DNA from: Nostoc sp. MG11
Lineage (GTDB): Bacteria; Cyanobacteriota; Cyanobacteriia; Cyanobacteriales; Nostocaceae
Reading direction: 5' to 3'
Assembly (NCBI RefSeq): GCF_014904695.1
Contig: NZ_JACXXN010000015.1
Span: 62,001 to 126,000 of the forward strand
Length of the DNA stretch: 64,000 nucleotides
The position numbers and the translations under genes are program-made. Below the pieces are notes generated by a model. That model was not told the origin of the DNA and searched no databases. It saw only the letters and a program-made list of their open reading frames with translations. Each line of letters starts with the position of its first letter. Within the stretch, counting starts at the first letter, position 1. Positions 27,283-35,560 of this stretch are shown here, piece after piece.

Positions 27283-27641
27283 ATAGTGGCTTAACTTATG
27301 AGCAAGAAGCCTTTGTGCAAGATAGTATCCCTGTTAGATTGGGAAAATTGGCAACTAATTTAGCACAGATAAGTCAACTTTTCAGTGATTATACGCATGA
27401 TGATGTGGTCAAAAGCCTGATTAGAGAGACTATGTATTTTATTGAGTGGATAGGCCCAGATATAGATATTGACAATGCTTTTGAGTTAGCAAACTTAGGA
27501 AGGTTTCTCACACGCTGGCTGTTTAACTGGGAACAAGCCTGGAATAATATAGAAGCTAAAAACCAGATTATTCAAGAACTTGGTATTTGGTCAGACAGTG
27601 TTTTGCAAATGTCAAAATTACCTGCTGTACAACAATCCTAA
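27279..27641 (+). CDS. second gene of the operon, helical hypothetical protein
   Basis: A 120-residue protein overlapping its upstream neighbour by four bases (ATGA), so translationally coupled. Predicted mostly helical: LGKLATNLAQISQLFSDY, SLIRETMYFIEWIGPDIDID and RFLTRWLFNWEQAWNNIE. No membrane segment. No known domain recognised. Confidence 0.52.
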   Translation: MNSGLTYEQEAFVQDSIPVRLGKLATNLAQISQLFSDYTHDDVVKSLIRETMYFIEWIGPDIDIDNAFELANLGRFLTRWLFNWEQAWNNIEAKNQIIQELGIWSDSVLQMSKLPAVQQS

Positions 27642-27647
27642 CTGATA

Positions 27648-27995
27648 ATGACTCAATCCCAACCTCCATTACCACAACCCAAACTCGAAGGAGCTGGTAT
27701 TACCTCTGACCAGTATTTTGAATTTACTCCAGAAAAACTAGAACTGAGTAACGGATATTTGGATTATGGTGGACAAGACCAACTTGGGTTTCATTTGTCT
27801 GTTCTCACCAACATGGGATTGTTGACAGCAGTTCGATATACAAATTTGTCACTGTGGCTAGAAGCGCTCAAAGGTGTAGTAAGGGAAAAACTACCGACTG
27901 TCAACGCCCAACCAGAAGTAGCAGAAGCAATGCTCAATCGATTTAATCGGGCGATCGCAGACTTGGAGGCAGTGATTGAGTATCTGGGACAATAA
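27648..27995 (+). CDS. third gene of the operon, cyanobacterial hypothetical protein
   Basis: A 115-residue protein six bases after the preceding stop. Contains FEFTPEKLELSNGYLDYGG, FHLSVLTNMGLLTAVRY and LWLEALKGVVREKLP. I recall similar segments in unnamed cyanobacterial proteins, but no function. The three genes probably make one small complex or regulator set. Confidence 0.5.
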   Translation: MTQSQPPLPQPKLEGAGITSDQYFEFTPEKLELSNGYLDYGGQDQLGFHLSVLTNMGLLTAVRYTNLSLWLEALKGVVREKLPTVNAQPEVAEAMLNRFNRAIADLEAVIEYLGQ

Positions 27996-28057
27996 AATCT
28001 GGAAGTTGAGCGATGTCTACGACGATGCTCGTGTCAAACATCAGGTGTAGCGATGGG

Positions 28058-29369
28058 CTACGCGATCGCATCTAACAACAGTAATCCCATTTGCTTCAAT
28101 AAAGCAATGTTACCATCAGGGCAACCATGTTGAATTAGGCACTTTGCACAGCCAGTATTGCAATTGCAATCTAGTGCGTAGGCGTAGCCCGCCGCAGGCA
28201 TCGCTCTAGCAGCACTAGCAAGTTTTGGCAAATGCTTAAACACAGCTTCAGCCGCACCATTACCACCATCACTGGTATCATAGAAATAGCCTGTGTAATT
28301 GTTATTTTCCCCTAACTCCTTCACTACTGTAAAATTTACCTGTTTTGGGTCAACTCTAGCCACCAGCTGTAACGCTCTCATAATTTGATGCCCAAAGCTA
28401 TGGATAGCAATCAAGGTACTGGAATATTCCCATAGCTGTTGATAGCCTGGTGGAATCGGTTCTCCACTGCGGGTTAAATTGGTTCTAGTTTCCAAGGTAT
28501 TATGCTGGAGGTATTCCCGCGCACTTGAGTTAATCGCTACTTTGACCATTGGTGCTGAAAATTGAGTACGGAAAGGCTGCTCAAACTTTTCTTCTGACAG
28601 GGTTTTCACAATTACAGCTTTGCGTGTGAGTTTGCTACAAAGTGGACAACGACGTTCTTTAGGTAGCAGTTCTTTGTAGCCAGAACATATTTGCGCCATA
28701 GCTACCTGAAAGGGTGTGAGCTTCGTCAATCAGCACATAGCGTAATCGCTGATAAAAGTTTGCCCAATGCGCGGATTTCCAGGCTTGCTTGAGTTGAAAG
28801 TGGATTAATTCTGGTGTGACACCTAAAATATGCGGTTCACTCTTGAGGATTTGTTCTCGTTTTTCTGATTTGACATCTCCAGTGATCATTGCCAGTATAG
28901 GTCTGGATTGTGTGGGTATGGTAGAGAGTAGTTCAGAGATTTTGTGGAACTGGTCTAGTGCTAATGCTCGTAGTCCATAAAATGCTAATGCTCGATGTTC
29001 TTCATTGATACAACCTTCCAGAATGGCGGGGTATGTGCTGAGAGTTTTGCCACTGGCTGTGGGAGAGGTGAGGATTAAACTTTTACCTTGTCTAATTGCT
29101 TGTAAGGCTTGAAGTTGGTGAGAGTAAAGTTGGGTGATTCCTAATGAGTGAAGTGCTTTAATTAATTTATTTGGTAGGTCATTAGGGATATTTTTCAGAT
29201 TAGGTTCTTTGGCAGAGATAGTCTGTTGCCATAGTAAATCTTCACCTAGAAATTCAGCAATATCTGTTGGTTCAGTAGGATGGTTATTTGAGTTGGAATT
29301 TTCTGTAATGGGTGTACGAGGTGGTGTCCAAAAGCTTTGTAGTAAGGCACTATAATTGGGCGTGTTCAT
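28058..29369 (-). pseudogene. DEAD/DEAH helicase with DUF1998, centre deleted
   Basis: The N-terminal ORF (29369-28659) holds helicase domain 1: LTSPTASGKTLSTYP (motif I), LAMITGDVKS and VLIDEAHTLSG (motif II). The C-terminal ORF (28729-28058) holds the DUF1998 part, with a Cys cluster CNCNTGCAKC and HGCPDGN. Everything between, helicase domain 2 with motifs IV-VI, is missing, and the two parts meet in different frames near 28690. The layout before deletion would match MrfA/YprA-type helicases. The C-terminal part also carries an in-frame palindromic insertion at 28171-28209. Confidence 0.72.
28171..28209. repeat. short dispersed palindrome inserted in frame in the DUF1998 region
   Basis: The unit GCGTAGGCGTAGCCCGCCGC... 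codes on the minus strand for ARAMPAAGYAYA, placed between ASA and LDCNC. CTAG stands at both edges. The same unit recurs at 33764-33790 and 33880-33908. Confidence 0.7.
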
Positions 29370-29533
29370 GGCGGTGTTTTTCGCTCATTGCCCTAAAAAA
29401 TCCCCCATTGGGGGAGTGATATTAAATTAGGATAGGTGGTACGGAATTTTCGATAAAAAAATTGCGGCTAACCGTACACAAGTTGATTATGTATTATTTA
29501 GACTGGAGAAAACAAAAATACACATAGCAATAT

Positions 29534-29776
29534 ATGAATAAAATCCATTTGAATACGAATAATTACAAAAACGTAAGAATCGAAATATACCAAGAGGCCA
29601 TTGGTAGTAATTTGCGTTTAACATATGAACTTATAAACGCCAAAGGTCAAACTATCGAGCATTATATAAGCGGTTTTACAAACATGAATTACCGACGAGA
29701 TCACCAAGATATACTGATCAGAGATGCTCGTGAAGTTATTGATTCCCTTATTAAAACGGAAGACCCTGGTATTTAA
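29534..29776 (+). CDS. 80-residue hypothetical protein
   Basis: MNKIHLNTNNYKNVRIEIYQ onward, with SGFTNMNYRRDHQDILIRDA; a small alpha/beta protein without membrane segment. The 160 bases before it (from 29370) hold a small GC hairpin (TCCCCCATTGGGGGA near 29401) and nothing else. No family recognised. Confidence 0.42.
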   Translation: MNKIHLNTNNYKNVRIEIYQEAIGSNLRLTYELINAKGQTIEHYISGFTNMNYRRDHQDILIRDAREVIDSLIKTEDPGI

Positions 29777-29858
29777 GTTACACTGGTATCTATCAGCAAT
29801 TAAGTATTAAAACTTCGTTATATTAGCAACCCAATCTATAGGATTAAAAATATAAAAA

Positions 29859-30062
29859 ATGAAAACTTGCGTTGTTCTAGGAGATTTATCGTCTGATTTA
29901 TCGAGTGAGAACTATCCTACCGTACCTGTGTGTGATGATTGTTTTGCAGAGTGCAGTGACAGTGAAAGGATAATACATAGTGACGATTTTGACCCAGTGC
30001 TTGGGAATTCTTGCCACTATTGTGGAAAGTTCAAAGAAGAAGAAGAAAATGAACAGTGCTGA
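29859..30062 (+). CDS. 67-residue protein with two Cys pairs
   Basis: Contains VCDDCFAECSD and NSCHYCGKF, two CxxC pairs in a zinc-ribbon-like spacing, with an acidic tail (KEEEENEQC). Ends just before a terminator hairpin at 30111. May form a two-gene unit with the 80-residue ORF upstream. Unknown function. Confidence 0.45.
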   Translation: MKTCVVLGDLSSDLSSENYPTVPVCDDCFAECSDSERIIHSDDFDPVLGNSCHYCGKFKEEEENEQC

Positions 30063-30110
30063 AACAGGCTGCAAGTTGACACAATACTGTTAATTAATTC
30101 TTAGTAAAAA

Positions 30111-30145
30111 AAATACCCCGATATGCCCTTGATATCGAGGTATTT
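30111..30145. terminator. bidirectional rho-independent-type terminator
   Basis: AAATACCCCGATAT and ATATCGAGGTATTT pair with one mismatch around a 7-base loop; A-rich on the left and T-rich on the right. It sits between the convergent genes ending at 30062 and 30220. Confidence 0.7.
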
Positions 30146-30219
30146 TTAAGTGGATTTTCCTGTCATGATATATATGACATTACCGGACTATTTTCTTGCT
30201 TACCTGTTTTTTCAAAACC

Positions 30220-30696
30220 TTACCTCTTAACGTTGTCATCATATTTAATCATTACGCAATATTTATGATTGTCCTGGATATCTTCTTTCTGTAATTTAAA
30301 ACCAAGATTTATATAGAAATTATAAGCATTTTGATTTTCCTTAAAAACTGCTAGCCTGTATGGTGGTTTACATTCAGAAAATACTTGGTTGAATAATTCT
30401 GTACCGTAGCCTTTCTTTTGATATGCTTCTAAAACATAAATAGAAACTATTTTCGTTTCGGTGGAAAATTCACGGACAGATGTAAAACCCACTATCTTGT
30501 CGTCTTTATAAATAACCCATACTTTAATAGTATATTCTGTATTTTGACGTTCACATAATTCTTTTTTAGTATCATCCTTAAATTTTCTAAGTTCTTTTTG
30601 TGATAGAAAGGTATGAGATTTTTGAATTTCTTCTTCTGAAATACGTAAAAGAAAGCTCAAATCTTTATCTTCATATTCTTTGATTTTTCTATTCAT
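30220..30696 (-). CDS. GNAT N-acetyltransferase, AT-rich
   Basis: A 158-residue GNAT enzyme. Acetyl-CoA loop in VLEAYQKKGYGTELFNQVF and the C-terminal AVFKENQNAYNFYINLGFKL are plain. The codons and residues (Lys, Asn, Ile rich) are more AT-biased than in neighbours, which suggests acquisition from a low-GC donor. Alone on the minus strand behind the actin-like/HNH operon with a gap of about 145 bases. Substrate unknown. Confidence 0.75.
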   Translation of the reverse strand: MNRKIKEYEDKDLSFLLRISEEEIQKSHTFLSQKELRKFKDDTKKELCERQNTEYTIKVWVIYKDDKIVGFTSVREFSTETKIVSIYVLEAYQKKGYGTELFNQVFSECKPPYRLAVFKENQNAYNFYINLGFKLQKEDIQDNHKYCVMIKYDDNVKR

Positions 30697-30840
30697 AAGT
30701 TACTTATCCTTTCTAGTATTTTCTAAAGTTTTAGGGGTCACTGTTCCGAAATAGGAATTTTGTACGACACTAAGGGCATTAAGCCGAGAACCGTATGAGA
30801 ACAAAACTCTTGACTGAAAATCATTGATTTTTCATCATCT

Positions 30841-32388
30841 TTATGACCTAGCGGCGCGAACAGTAGATAATTGCGCCTCTCCATAAATATACTGCCCTAA
30901 AGCATTAGCTTGGCGAGAAGGTGCAGCTAAATAGGCATTGATATTGGCTTCTTTTAGCAGACGTTGCACATCTTCCCAAAAAAAATCTCCGCCCCCACCT
31001 GTAATGATTACATTTGTTACCCTGTTAATTATCCAATCTTCTTGCTCATCTAACCAAGCAAGGATACGAGAGCAAATTTCGCGAGAAAACTGCTCTATGA
31101 GGTTGGGGAGAAAATCATCTAGGTTGGTGGCTTTACTAGCACCTTTAGGACGATAGAAGCGTTCTCCCTTGGGTTTGGTGATAGCAGAAATTAATGCTAA
31201 CGACTGACTATCTGCACCTTCAATTTCAGCAGCCATCAATTCATATAATCGGTTCATACCAAAGGATTCACTCTTAGAAGCATCTCTAACAAAGCGAAAA
31301 TTATTTAGCATGAGCATATTAATGTTTTCATAACCAATATCAATAATAGTCACGGTATTTTTGGTAAAATCAGGAACATCCCATCTTTTTTTAGGTTGAG
31401 CTTCCTTCCAGAGTAAACTACCATAACCTTCTGGCATTACCAATACCTTAGTAATATTCAAATATACGGATTCGCCACGGAATTTAATTATATGAGGGCT
31501 AGCAATCATACTAATTAACTGTCTTTTCTCTATCTCAAATTGTTCTGAGGATAAGAAAGGTAAACCTATCACTACGGATATTTCATCTTTGAGTTTAAAG
31601 TAGCCAATTGCAGCTAATACTTTTACTAGCGCATCTTCTACTTTAGATTGACCAACACCGAGATTTGCACCAAATTTAGCCCCTAATTGACCAACAGCAT
31701 AACCATTACCTTTATATTCCAACCATAGATTCATCAAGGGATCAGTAGGTATACTACTATATTTGTATATAGCACCAGTAAAAATTTGTTCAAATGGGAT
31801 GTGCTTGACATTGGCTGGAATGAAAACTACACCATTAGGATCTCGGCTAATGCAGGTTTTAGTATAAGTTCTACCTAAATCAACACTGAGAATAATTTTA
31901 CTACTAATATCATTTGGTTTCACCTTGTTGATTGGTGTATTTGCTTCTATTGCTTTTAAAATACGTGCATAGTAGTCATCAGGAACAATAATTAACTCCT
32001 CTTTTAATTGGTAGAAAACTTGGTTAGTTTGTTCCACTGCTATTTGAAATATATTTAAAGCATCTGCTGTTGATTCTCTATCAATCTCCCACATTAAGTA
32101 AATGAGATTTTGTTGCAATCGCACTGCCAAACGCAAACAGTCTTTTTCAACTTCATTTAATGCGTGTTGACGAGTTAAATCATTAATCTGCCTTTTGCTT
32201 TCATCAGCAAATTCATAATATTTTTTCTCTAAATTTGCGTATTTGTCCGTTAATTCATTTGCAACTTGTCTGTGATGCTTGGCTGCTTGTCTGTCCTTTT
32301 CGCCAGTAGCATGAGCAGTAAAAGCACCTGCAACAGCACCAACCGCCGCCCCTAAAGCACCGAATAGAAGAGGAATTATAAAAATCAT
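30841..32388 (-). CDS. membrane-anchored actin-like (ParM/StbA-fold) ATPase
   Basis: A 515-residue protein with three parts. Residues 1-25 are a glycine/alanine-rich membrane helix (IIPLLFGALGAAVGAVAGAF). Residues about 30-150 are a charged coiled coil (ANLEKKYYEFADESKRQIND). Residues about 165-510 are an actin/Hsp70-fold ATPase: LSVDLGRTYTKTCI (phosphate 1), TVTIIDIGYENINML (phosphate 2) and NVIITGGGGDFFWEDVQRLL (adenosine). Plasmid ParM proteins lack such an N-terminal anchor. It lies 19 bases after the HNH-protein gene, same strand, so the two form an operon. It may polymerise or act as an ATP switch at the membrane. Function unknown; fold call confident. Confidence 0.72.
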   Translation of the reverse strand: MIFIIPLLFGALGAAVGAVAGAFTAHATGEKDRQAAKHHRQVANELTDKYANLEKKYYEFADESKRQINDLTRQHALNEVEKDCLRLAVRLQQNLIYLMWEIDRESTADALNIFQIAVEQTNQVFYQLKEELIIVPDDYYARILKAIEANTPINKVKPNDISSKIILSVDLGRTYTKTCISRDPNGVVFIPANVKHIPFEQIFTGAIYKYSSIPTDPLMNLWLEYKGNGYAVGQLGAKFGANLGVGQSKVEDALVKVLAAIGYFKLKDEISVVIGLPFLSSEQFEIEKRQLISMIASPHIIKFRGESVYLNITKVLVMPEGYGSLLWKEAQPKKRWDVPDFTKNTVTIIDIGYENINMLMLNNFRFVRDASKSESFGMNRLYELMAAEIEGADSQSLALISAITKPKGERFYRPKGASKATNLDDFLPNLIEQFSREICSRILAWLDEQEDWIINRVTNVIITGGGGDFFWEDVQRLLKEANINAYLAAPSRQANALGQYIYGEAQLSTVRAARS

Positions 32389-32407
32389 ATAATTTTTGAC
32401 TAATTAT

Positions 32408-33418
32408 CTAGAAATGAGGGGGAAGGCAAGGAAGTTGAGAATTAGGCAACAACTTACTATCTGCTGATGTGAGTCCTAAAGATTGAGCAATAGCCACTGA
32501 TTCACGTAACCGTTGCATAGCCCCTTCTATCCCCGGTGCAATTGGACGATTGCTAATTTCTTGATTAATTGCTTCTGCTTCGGACAAAAATTCTAGATTT
32601 TTCTGATGTTCATAAATCAGTTCATCTTCAATTGCTTGCAAATTCGCTAGTTCTAGCTGAGTTAAAGACTCGTAATATACTCTTACATCCTGTTTATGGT
32701 CATCAAGGATTTTGAAAAACTCGTAAACCATACCCGCAGCACCAACAACAGCTAATGCAGGTGCTACTGTGGTTAATGCGATCGCAATTGGTGGACAAGC
32801 TGCTACTACTGCTGTAGTTGCAAATGCCGTTGCACCCCCAACTGCACCACCCATGACGGTATCTTTTAATGTTGCTGTAGTCGCTTCCTGTGCAGAAATT
32901 TCGCCTCGGACTACATGCAGTGCATTAGTTAGAAGCGAAAAAGGTGCGGCTGTCACTGCACCAACAGCAGCCCCCAAAGGCGCAGCTTGAAGACCCGCTT
33001 TGACAGCACCAGCCAAGTTGTCAAACTGCAATTTGGCATTCAGTCTCATTTGTTCCTGCCAACTCATGATTTTATCACCACGAGTGATGTTGTCTTTGGC
33101 ATTCTCCCATTTGATATTGTTGGGGTTATTAGACCCTCCTTTGCTGTGGGGTTTGATATGACTAGCGTGTTTATCAGATAGATATTGTTCGGCATTACTA
33201 ACCGCAGATTTGCCGTCAACACCTGCGCGTTGAGATGGGGGAATCTTCTCTAACATTTCCTGGGCTTGCACCCTGCTTCTTGTCGGTTCACCAGGTCGAA
33301 TCCCACCTTTATATAATCTACGCGCCGCACTTAAAGGTAAATCCTGTAAATTAGCGTGGTGAATGTTGGTTGTAGCAGCAGCGTTGACAGCAGAATTAAG
33401 ATGGGAATCGTCAGACAT
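32408..33418 (-). CDS. HNH-type nuclease-like membrane protein
   Basis: A 336-residue protein, first gene of the two-gene operon. The N-terminal part is polar, with ARRLYKGGIRPGEPTRSRVQ, then an HNH-like motif SHIKPHSKGGSNNPNNIKWE followed by NAKDNITRG (residues about 85-120), fitting the H...N...H/N metal-finger pattern of HNH/Endo VII toxins and nucleases. Two hydrophobic Gly/Ala segments follow (about 140-165 and 190-235, AFATTAVVAACPPIAIALTT), then a helical C-terminus (LANLQAIEDELIYEHQKNLE). No signal peptide. Start ATG 33418 has AAAGG upstream. A nuclease tethered to the membrane and paired with an actin-like ATPase; toxic effector or defence role is inference. Confidence 0.62.
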   Translation of the reverse strand: MSDDSHLNSAVNAAATTNIHHANLQDLPLSAARRLYKGGIRPGEPTRSRVQAQEMLEKIPPSQRAGVDGKSAVSNAEQYLSDKHASHIKPHSKGGSNNPNNIKWENAKDNITRGDKIMSWQEQMRLNAKLQFDNLAGAVKAGLQAAPLGAAVGAVTAAPFSLLTNALHVVRGEISAQEATTATLKDTVMGGAVGGATAFATTAVVAACPPIAIALTTVAPALAVVGAAGMVYEFFKILDDHKQDVRVYYESLTQLELANLQAIEDELIYEHQKNLEFLSEAEAINQEISNRPIAPGIEGAMQRLRESVAIAQSLGLTSADSKLLPNSQLPCLPPHF

Positions 33419-33509
33419 GAGTGATTACCTTTCGTATCTAGTTTATTCTTTGAAATTTGCTAATACGCTTTCATCCAATTTGACGGAAGCATTTCATAAC
33501 ATAAATTAT

Positions 33510-33880
33510 ACTCAAGACTGAAAGATTCTACTAATACCGAGAATTCTTGGCAGTAAATTTTTACCTGACGCTCTATTACTTGAAGAGGTTGCGCTATCAA
33601 CACCTTTCTTGATAGACATCTCTAAATCCAACACCATAATCACTGCTTTAGCTAAAGCGTTAATGCTTGTATTTGCTACCTCCTAACGCAAGTAGTAAAT
33701 GCGATTAGGATTACTGATACTGGACAGTTAAGCTAATTCACTATCTTTCTGAACCACAAAAATGTAGGCGTAGCCCGTCGCAGACATCGCAGACTTAACC
33801 CACAGGCAAGTTCTAAACTGCGTTAGGAGAGTAGCAGCAATCACCATTAATGGTTCCGAGCGTGACAGTAAATCATCTAG
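33510..33880 (-). pseudogene. decayed second copy of the holA 3' end
   Basis: Aligns by eye with 35078-35400 on the same strand, e.g. GCATTGATGCTTGTATTTGC and TTAATGGTTCCGAGCGTGAC segments occur in both with few changes. It carries a frame-breaking stop (CCTAACGC for CCTGACGC) and a palindromic insertion at 33764-33790; a second palindrome ends the homology at 33880. No product expected. Confidence 0.68.
33764..33790. repeat. short dispersed palindrome in the holA copy
   Basis: GTAGGCGTAGCCCGTCGCAG... interrupts the alignment with the other holA fragment exactly where that one reads AACAATCGCAGAC, so the inserted stretch can be read off directly. Confidence 0.65.
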
Positions 33881-33908
33881 CGATGCCTGCGGCGGGCTAC
33901 GCCTACGC
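33880..33908. repeat. short dispersed palindrome, inverse orientation
   Basis: GCGATGCCTGCGGCGGGCTA... is the reverse complement form of the unit at 28171-28209 and lies where holA homology ends. Confidence 0.65.
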
Positions 33909-34066
33909 TAATCGCTGTTTCTGTCCTCCAGAAACATTTGCCCCCACTGCGCCGCATATCATATCATATTTTTGCGAAAATTGGCTAAATGTAAGAGGCT
34001 GAGGCAATGGAAATAAAGATTAAAATAGAGTTAGTAAAGGTAGAGTTTACTTGATTGGGAGGTTCT

Positions 34067-34297
34067 ATGATGACTTTACAAGAAATTATTAATTCTATTG
34101 AAAGTTTGCCCACAGAAGATCGAGAGTATTTATTTGAGTTTCTTCGCCAGCAACGAATTGAGAATCGGCGGGTTGAAATTTTGGCTAATGCTCAGGAAGT
34201 GATGCAGGCTTTTAAGGATGGGACAGCTCATAGGGGAAACGTTGATGATTTGATCGCTGATTTACTAGGAGATGATGATGGAAGTTGTCTGGAGTAG
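34067..34297 (+). CDS. antitoxin of a RelE/YafQ-type pair
   Basis: A 76-residue protein from ATG 34067 (MMTLQEIINSIESLPTEDRE), with GGGAGG upstream. The N-terminal helices resemble short cyanobacterial antitoxins, and the C-terminus is acidic (VDDLIADLLGDDD). It overlaps the start of the toxin gene. The first about 35 residues are nearly the same as those of the ORF at 34641, which belongs to a different toxin pair. Expected to bind the toxin and repress the operon. Confidence 0.65.
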   Translation: MMTLQEIINSIESLPTEDREYLFEFLRQQRIENRRVEILANAQEVMQAFKDGTAHRGNVDDLIADLLGDDDGSCLE

Positions 34298-34559
34298 TGG
34301 ATTTAAGCGGTCTTTTAGGAAGATTACAAAGAAAAACCCGCAATTAAAGAATCAAATCGTTAATGTATTAAGGCTTTTGGCAGATGATCCATTTACACCG
34401 TCTTTGAAGTCTCATAAGTTAACAGGAAATTTAGCGGGGCTGTGGTCTTGTTCTGTTGCTTATGATTGTAGAATTATCTTTAATTTGTCTGAGGATGAGA
34501 AGTTGTTAGAAATGGTTATTTTGTTGATTGATATTGGCAGCCATGATGAAGTTTATTAA
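34278..34559 (+). CDS. RelE/YafQ-family mRNA interferase toxin
   Basis: About 93 residues; MEVVWSSGFKRSFRKITKKN, LRLLADDPFTPSLKSHKLTG and GLWSCSVAYDCRIIFNLSED are the usual pattern of RelE/YafQ/YoeB-type toxins. There are ATGs at 34272, 34275 and 34278; AGGAG before the last one decides the start, though 34272 cannot be excluded. Overlaps the antitoxin gene by 20 bases, typical for coupled toxin-antitoxin pairs. Would cleave ribosome-bound mRNA. Intact. Confidence 0.78.
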   Translation: MEVVWSSGFKRSFRKITKKNPQLKNQIVNVLRLLADDPFTPSLKSHKLTGNLAGLWSCSVAYDCRIIFNLSEDEKLLEMVILLIDIGSHDEVY

Positions 34560-34640
34560 ATGGTAAAATAGAGGCTCAAGCTTTGGATGTAGAGATGAAA
34601 ATGAGTCAGCAAAGTTAGGGCTTACTTTCGAGGAGGTTCT

Positions 34641-34895
34641 ATGATGAATTTACAAGAAACTATTAATTATATTGAAAGTTTACCCACAGAAGAACGGGAC
34701 TATTTGTTTGAGTTTCTCCGTAAAAAAAAGGAGGAATCTAGAGGGGATAATTTTTGGGAGGGATTACAAAAATTTAGAAGCGTAATCCAAAGCGAGGGGA
34801 TTATCTTTACTGATGATGATTTCGCTGACTTACGAGTAGACACAAAGCGGCTTGTCGGCAGACATCACAGTGTGGTCAGAGATATTGAACTATGA
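34641..34895 (+). CDS. antitoxin of a VapC-type pair
   Basis: An 84-residue protein beginning MMNLQETINYIESLPTEERD, with AGGAGG upstream. Residues 1-32 closely follow the antitoxin at 34067, including the leader sequence GAGGTTCTATGATGA, but the C-terminal half (NFWEGLQKFRSVIQSEGIIF) is different and of the kind that pairs with PIN-domain toxins. The toxin start overlaps its stop (ATGA), but the toxin is cut short, so the antitoxin is now without a partner. Confidence 0.62.
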   Translation: MMNLQETINYIESLPTEERDYLFEFLRKKKEESRGDNFWEGLQKFRSVIQSEGIIFTDDDFADLRVDTKRLVGRHHSVVRDIEL

Positions 34896-34954
34896 GCTTG
34901 AAATACTTACTTGATACCAATATTCTCAAGAGAGCCAGCACGTCCTATTCCTAA
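34892..34954 (+). pseudogene. VapC PIN-domain toxin, first 20 codons only
   Basis: MSLKYLLDTNILKRAS begins as a normal PIN domain with its first catalytic Asp, then runs into unrelated sequence and stops at 34952-34954. The remaining about 110 residues are deleted. Confidence 0.6.
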
Positions 34955-35077
34955 AATGAGAAACATAACATGTGAAAGTTTTGTTATATACTAATATCAT
35001 TATTAGTTAATTTGGATTTTAGATTTAAATCAAATATACAATCCAAAATCCAAAACTCTCAGTCAACTTTATGTTGA

Positions 35078-35560
35078 TTAAGTTAACTTAAATAACCTGC
35101 TAACACTAAGAATTATTAGCAGTAAATCCTTACTTTCAGCACCTCTCTTAACAGACATCTCCAAATCTAGCATCATAGTTACTGCCTTAGCTAAAGCATT
35201 GATGCTTGTATTTGCTACCTCCTGACGCAAATAGTAAATGCGATTAGGATTGCTGATACTGCACATTTGAGCTAATTCACTATCTTTCTTAATCCCAGAA
35301 ACAATCGCAGACTTAATCCACAGCCAAGTTCTAAACTGCGTTAGGAGAGTAGCAACAATTACCATTAATGGTTCCGAGCGTGACAGTAAATCATCCAGCA
35401 GGTGCAAAACTTGATTACTTTCTCCTTGACGAATAGCAGATGCCAGTTGTAGGCTATTCTGAGTCTGACATGGCACTAATTCTTTTACTTCTGCAAGCTC
35501 AAGTTGTCTGCCATTACCATAAATATACAGTTTGCGTAACTCAGTCGCTGCACGGGTCAT
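35078..35560 (-). pseudogene. holA: DNA polymerase III delta subunit (HolA), C-terminal half
   Basis: A 160-residue frame matching the C-terminal, clamp-loader collar part of HolA: ELRKLYIYGNGRQLELAEV, VLHLLDDLLSRSEPLMVIV, LTQFRTWLWIKSAIVSG, IYYLRQEVANTSINAL and LDLEMSVKRGAESKDL. HolA is normally about 330 residues; the ATPase-like N-terminal domains are missing and the frame starts at the edge of the Uma2 gene. An intact holA must exist elsewhere if the organism lives, so this is a partial duplicate, and a second one lies at 33510. Confidence 0.68.
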
